This document shows, piece after piece, positions 5,686-6,299 of a DNA stretch of 6,299 nt; within the stretch, counting starts at the first letter, position 1, and every line of letters begins with the position of its first letter. Origin of the DNA: an uncultured Eubacteriales bacterium. GTDB lineage: Bacteria > Bacillota > Clostridia > Peptostreptococcales > Anaerovoracaceae. The notes below the pieces were generated by a model. It was given only the letters and a program-made list of their open reading frames with translations. It did not search any database and was not told the DNA's origin. The translations under genes were made by a program, and so were the position numbers. The stretch lies in assembly GCA_959021945.1 (NCBI GenBank), contig CAUEYG010000103.1, forward strand, positions 1 to 6,299. Reading direction: 5' to 3'.

Positions 5686-6055
5686 ATATCAGATCGGACA
5701 AATCATCTTTGCCAAAGACCCCATTGTTATCAACGAGGGCAGAGATACAGTAGAATTAATCGTAAACAATACGGGAGACCGGTCCATTCAAGTATGCTCC
5801 CACTACCACTTTTTTGAAGCCAATATGGCCCTGAAATTTGACAGAGAAAAAGCATTTGGATATCGTCTGGATATCCCTGCAGGCAATGCAGTTCGCTTTG
5901 AGCCAGGTGAAGATAAAAAAGTAACCCTGGTAACTTATAAAGGAAGGGAACATTTGTATGGATTTATGGGAATGACCATGGGCGATATTCATGATCCCCA
6001 GGTCAAAAAAGCAGCAATTGAGAAAATGAATGCAAAAGTAAGGGAGAGTGAGTGA
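5681..6055 (+). CDS. ureB: Urease beta subunit (divergent, with C-terminal tail)
   Basis: The product has 124 residues. The core of the family is clear: NNTGDRSIQVCSHYHFFEAN (29-48), LKFDREKAFGYRLDIPAG (51-68) and VRFEPGEDKKV (71-81). The typical GSHYHF motif reads CSHYHF, with Cys at 39. The usual length is roughly 100 to 110 residues; the last 20 or so residues here (after DIHD) form a charged, probably helical tail. The beta subunit is structural in the UreABC complex. GGAGG (5671-5675) directly follows the ureA stop, with 5 nt to the ATG. The TGA is one base before the ureC start, so translation is probably coupled. Separate gamma and beta genes match the usual bacterial layout, unlike the fused form of Helicobacter. 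Confidence 0.93.
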   Translation: MKYQIGQIIFAKDPIVINEGRDTVELIVNNTGDRSIQVCSHYHFFEANMALKFDREKAFGYRLDIPAGNAVRFEPGEDKKVTLVTYKGREHLYGFMGMTMGDIHDPQVKKAAIEKMNAKVRESE

Positions 6056-6056
6056 G

Positions 6057-6299
6057 ATGGCAATAACATTATCCAGGCAGGAATATTGCGATATGTACGG
6101 GCCTACAGTAGGTGACAAAATTCACCTTGCAGATACAGGTCTCATAGCAGAAATTGAAAAGGATTACGCTGCAAATTGCTACGGAGATGAAATGCTCTTT
6201 GGCGGCGGGAAAACAGATCGGGATGGCATGGGCAACATGGACGCCAAAAAAACCGACAAGGCGGTGTTCACCGTATGCGCCCAAAAGCCAGTTATCGAC
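6057..6299 (+). CDS. ureC: Urease alpha (catalytic) subunit, N-terminal part, cut by window end
   Basis: Eighty-one codons are visible, open to the last base. The start ATG at 6057 has AGGGAG (6041-6046) 10 nt upstream; an in-frame GTG at 6048 is too close to that site. Family hallmarks are SRQEYCDMYGPTVGDKIHLADT (6-27), EIEKD (32-36), FGGGK (48-52) and RDGMG (55-59). These fit the N-terminal beta domain of urease alpha, a nickel amidohydrolase. The metal ligands (His pairs, carbamylated Lys, Asp) lie further downstream, so catalytic competence cannot be judged here. Odd points are a longer DYAANCYGDE segment before FGGGK, GDKIHLADT where Arg usually replaces the His, and a Cys-containing AVFTVCAQKPVID where a VLTNALIVD-like strand is usual. 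Accessory genes (ureD/E/F/G) would be expected downstream. Confidence 0.92.
   Translation, partial: MAITLSRQEYCDMYGPTVGDKIHLADTGLIAEIEKDYAANCYGDEMLFGGGKTDRDGMGNMDAKKTDKAVFTVCAQKPVID

Overview
The window looks like a piece of a Clostridia-type Firmicutes chromosome. The grounds are moderate A+T content, strong GGAGG-type ribosome binding sites, sigma-A promoters close to consensus, and two PAS/sigma-54 activators without receiver domains. No rRNA, tRNA or CRISPR array is visible, so a finer placement is not justified.

Left part (1-2427). The window opens inside a plus-strand gene for a CoxE-like von Willebrand A (VWA) protein, ending at 1064. A convergent minus-strand gene (1299-2105) encodes a probable PD-(D/E)XK-fold nuclease-like protein of unknown role. 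Two copies of a 139-bp direct repeat (1099-1237 and 2222-2360, 136 of 139 positions identical) bracket this gene. Each copy carries a 15-bp perfect hairpin that reads as a bidirectional intrinsic terminator, so the nuclease-like gene is insulated on both sides. Its promoter overlaps a perfect 12-bp inverted repeat, a likely operator. The 322-bp gap 2106-2427 holds that promoter/operator, the second repeat copy, and an extended -10 promoter with a strong ribosome binding site for the next gene.

Right part (2428-6299). Two tandem paralogous activators, each PAS + AAA+ + Fis-type HTH, precede genes for the urease gamma (ureA) and beta (ureB) subunits and the start of the alpha subunit (ureC, cut by the window end). 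A sigma-54 (-24/-12) promoter at 3876-3892 lies between the two activators. The second activator, ureA, ureB and ureC follow with gaps of 21, 10 and 1 bp and form one apparent operon. The first activator has its own sigma-A-type promoter. The simplest reading is a cascade: activator 1, made from a housekeeping promoter, senses a signal through its PAS domain and fires the sigma-54 promoter. That yields activator 2 plus the urease subunits, and activator 2 can feed back because its recognition helix is nearly identical. The urease subunits are recognisable but divergent, with C-terminal tails on gamma and beta and an atypical alpha N-terminus, so the true substrate and metal are open questions.
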